Shown: positions 20,284 through 21,947 of the stretch, piece by piece
Layout of the letters: the number at the start of each line of letters is the position of its first letter
Numbering within the stretch: the stretch's first letter is position 1
IMG/VR virus record: IMGVR_UViG_3300027749_000515
Coordinates: 1 to 21,947 of that record
Direction: 5' to 3' (one strand)
Length of the DNA stretch: 21,947 bases
Source: a virus
Translations under genes and position numbers: made by a program
The notes under the pieces: model-generated
The model's input: the letters and a program-made list of their open reading frames with translations, nothing else
What the model was told of the DNA's origin: nothing
Database searches by the model: none

Positions 20284-21781
20284 AGACGAACAGGAACTGA
20301 TGGCGCGTCTGTGGACGCCGCGCATCAAGGACAACCCACTGAACTTTGTGATGCTGGTGTTCCCGTGGGGCGTCAAGGGCACGCCGCTGGAACACTTCAA
20401 GGGACCGCGCAAGTGGCAGCGCGAGGTGCTGCAAGACATCGCCGACCACATCCAAGAAAACAAAGGGCTGTTGGACTTCAACGTGCTGCAAGCGGCGATC
20501 TCGTCGGGGCGCGGTATCGGCAAGTCGGCCCTGGTCAGTTGGATCACGATCTGGATGCTGACCACCCGCATCGGCTCGACGACCATCATCTCGGCCAACT
20601 CGGAGAGCCAACTGCGCAGCATCACATGGGCCGAGATCACCAAGTGGCTGGCGATGGCGCTCAACTCGCACTGGTTTGAAGTGAGCGCCACCAGGCTGAT
20701 GCCGGCCAAGTGGCTGACTGAACTGGTCGAGCGTGACCTTAAGAAGGGCACGCGCTACTGGGGCGTCGAGGGTCGGTTGTGGTCGGAGGAGAACCCAGAC
20801 GCCTACGCCGGTGTGCATAACTACGACGGGGTGCTGGTCATCTTTGACGAGGCCAGCGGTATTGCCGACGCGATCTGGGCGGTGACCAGCGGCTTCTTTA
20901 CAGAGAACACGCCCAACAGGTTTTGGCTGGCGTTCTCCAATCCGCGCCGCAACACGGGGTATTTCTACGAGGCGTTTAATTCCAAGCGGGAGTTCTGGAA
21001 AGGCAAGATAGTGGACGCCCGCACGGTCGAGGGTACCGACAAACAGGTCTACGAGCGGATCATCCAGGAGTACGGCGCCGACAGCAGCCAAGCGCATGTC
21101 GAGGTCTACGGTATGTTCCCCAGCGCCGGGGACGATCAGTTCATCGGATCGGACATCGTGGACGAGGCCATGAAACGGGAGAAGTACAAAGACCTGTCGG
21201 CGCCCATCATCATCGGGGTCGACCCGGCGCGCTATGGCGCCGACGCCACGGTCATCGCCGTGCGCCAAGGGCGCGACATTGTGCACATCGCGCGGCACCG
21301 GGGCGATGACACTATGACGGTGGTTGGGCACGTCATTGAGGCCATCGAGGAGTACAAACCGACGCTGGTGGTGATCGACGAGGGCGGCCTGGGCGCTGGG
21401 ATTGTCGATAGGCTCAAGGAGCAGCGGTACAAAATCAAAGGTGTAAACTTCGGAAATAAGGCGAAAAACCCGATAATGTACGGAAATATGCGCGCCCAGA
21501 TGTGGGGCGAGATGCGAGAGTGGCTGAAATCTGCTAGTATTCCGGCAGACAGGTTCTTGAAGACGGACTTGATTTCGCCTAAGATGAAGCCTGATTCACG
21601 TGGAACAATTTTCTTGGAGAGCAAGAAAGATATGAAATCGCGGGGCCTTGCATCACCAGACGCAGCGGACGCAATTTGCGTGACGTTTGCTTTTCCCGTG
21701 GCCCACCGCGAGTATACTGAGCCGACACGCCGCGTTAACTCCCAAGGCAGCGCAGTGCATAACTCATGGATGGGGTCTTAA
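20258..21781 (+). CDS. terL: Terminase large subunit
   Basis: 507 residues from the ATG at 20258, with GAGG eight bases upstream; a start four codons earlier in frame has less support. The ATPase half has Walker A SGRGIGKS (83-90) and Walker B VLVIFDEA (191-198, D196/E197). The RNase-H-like nuclease half has IIGVDPARYGADAT (D321, D328), LVVIDEGGLG (D373, E374) and PDAADAI (D470). All motifs are intact, so it should translocate DNA into the prohead and cut it. It docks on the portal, whose gene appears to follow. The last quarter (after about 21430) is slightly AT-richer than the rest. Confidence 0.96.
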   Translation: MQSTKYSAEDEQELMARLWTPRIKDNPLNFVMLVFPWGVKGTPLEHFKGPRKWQREVLQDIADHIQENKGLLDFNVLQAAISSGRGIGKSALVSWITIWMLTTRIGSTTIISANSESQLRSITWAEITKWLAMALNSHWFEVSATRLMPAKWLTELVERDLKKGTRYWGVEGRLWSEENPDAYAGVHNYDGVLVIFDEASGIADAIWAVTSGFFTENTPNRFWLAFSNPRRNTGYFYEAFNSKREFWKGKIVDARTVEGTDKQVYERIIQEYGADSSQAHVEVYGMFPSAGDDQFIGSDIVDEAMKREKYKDLSAPIIIGVDPARYGADATVIAVRQGRDIVHIARHRGDDTMTVVGHVIEAIEEYKPTLVVIDEGGLGAGIVDRLKEQRYKIKGVNFGNKAKNPIMYGNMRAQMWGEMREWLKSASIPADRFLKTDLISPKMKPDSRGTIFLESKKDMKSRGLASPDAADAICVTFAFPVAHREYTEPTRRVNSQGSAVHNSWMGS

Positions 21782-21782
21782 T

Positions 21783-21923
21783 ATGCCGCTGGTCAAATCA
21801 AAATCACCTGAAGCCTTCCGCAAGAACGTGGCGGCTGAAGTTAAGGCCGGTAAGCCGGTCAAACAGGCCGTTGCCATAGCGTATGCGGTCAAGCGCCAAC
21901 AGGCGCCAGCAAAGAAGAAATAA
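21783..21923 (+). CDS. Small basic protein (46 aa) between terminase and portal
   Basis: 46 residues from the ATG one base after the terminase stop; an upstream in-frame start lies within the terminase gene. The sequence (MPLVKSKSPEAFRKNVAAEV, then GKPVKQAVAIAYAVKRQQAP) is Lys-rich and helical. Very similar short proteins occur at this place in many tailed phages, function unknown. The AYAVKR phrase is typical. Its TAA overlaps the next ATG (TAATG). Confidence 0.75.
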   Translation: MPLVKSKSPEAFRKNVAAEVKAGKPVKQAVAIAYAVKRQQAPAKKK

Positions 21924-21947
21924 TGGCTGATTACACAGGCATTGCAG
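21923..21947 (+). CDS. Start of the next late gene, probably portal (3' partial)
   Basis: An ATG overlapping the preceding stop opens MADYTGIA and runs off the window. Only eight codons are visible, so the portal call rests on position: it follows large terminase and the small basic protein, where podo- and siphoviruses place the portal. Confidence 0.5.

Noticed and set aside
20210-21331. 373-codon leftward frame opposite the large terminase
   Set aside because: Shadow frame in GC-rich DNA; the plus strand has every terminase motif.

Overview
The window is part of a double-stranded DNA tailed-phage genome, or a prophage of the same kind. The P22-like set of candidate DNA-ejection proteins suggests a short-tailed podovirus. 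Genes are dense and mostly joined by ATGA, TGATG or TAATG overlaps. No host gene, integrase, repressor, tRNA or CRISPR array was seen. Small-gene families resembling those of Burkholderiales phages and moderately high GC point weakly to a betaproteobacterial host, perhaps aquatic; this is inference only. Both ends cut genes (a tail fibre on the left, a probable portal gene on the right).

Layout. (1) 2-7505, rightward late genes: tail fibre with C-terminal S74 chaperone, a cupin-like protein, three candidate ejection proteins, then a lysis cassette (three membrane proteins and a GH24 lysozyme). (2) 7465-10633, leftward operon: an RNA polymerase alpha-CTD-like protein, a VRR-NUC nuclease, an SNF2-type helicase and seven small proteins. 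(3) 10723-17386, rightward replication operon: a PD-(D/E)XK nuclease with a Cas4/AddB-like cysteine pattern, a probable ssDNA-binding protein, family A DNA polymerase, a PAPS-reductase-like PP-loop protein and a primase-helicase. (4) 17383-19143, leftward accessory operon: a cysteine-rich conserved phage protein and five or six small proteins, in DNA strikingly rich in GC palindromes. (5) 19144-19872, a 729-base non-coding region with 9-bp repeats in both orientations, an AT-rich core, palindromes, G-runs and A/T tracts; the best candidate here for a replication origin or control region. (6) 19873-21947, rightward packaging genes: small and large terminase, a small basic protein and the start of a probable portal gene.

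How it fits together. The 10634-10722 gap carries two back-to-back extended -10 promoter candidates sharing one inverted repeat, so the two halves of the replication machinery (helicase/nuclease leftward; polymerase/primase rightward) may be transcribed alternately. The alpha-CTD-like protein is the first product of the leftward arm and could act on transcription. A UUCG-loop terminator for the accessory operon lies inside the 3' end of the primase gene. Several genes under 60 codons fit exactly between neighbours and are listed.
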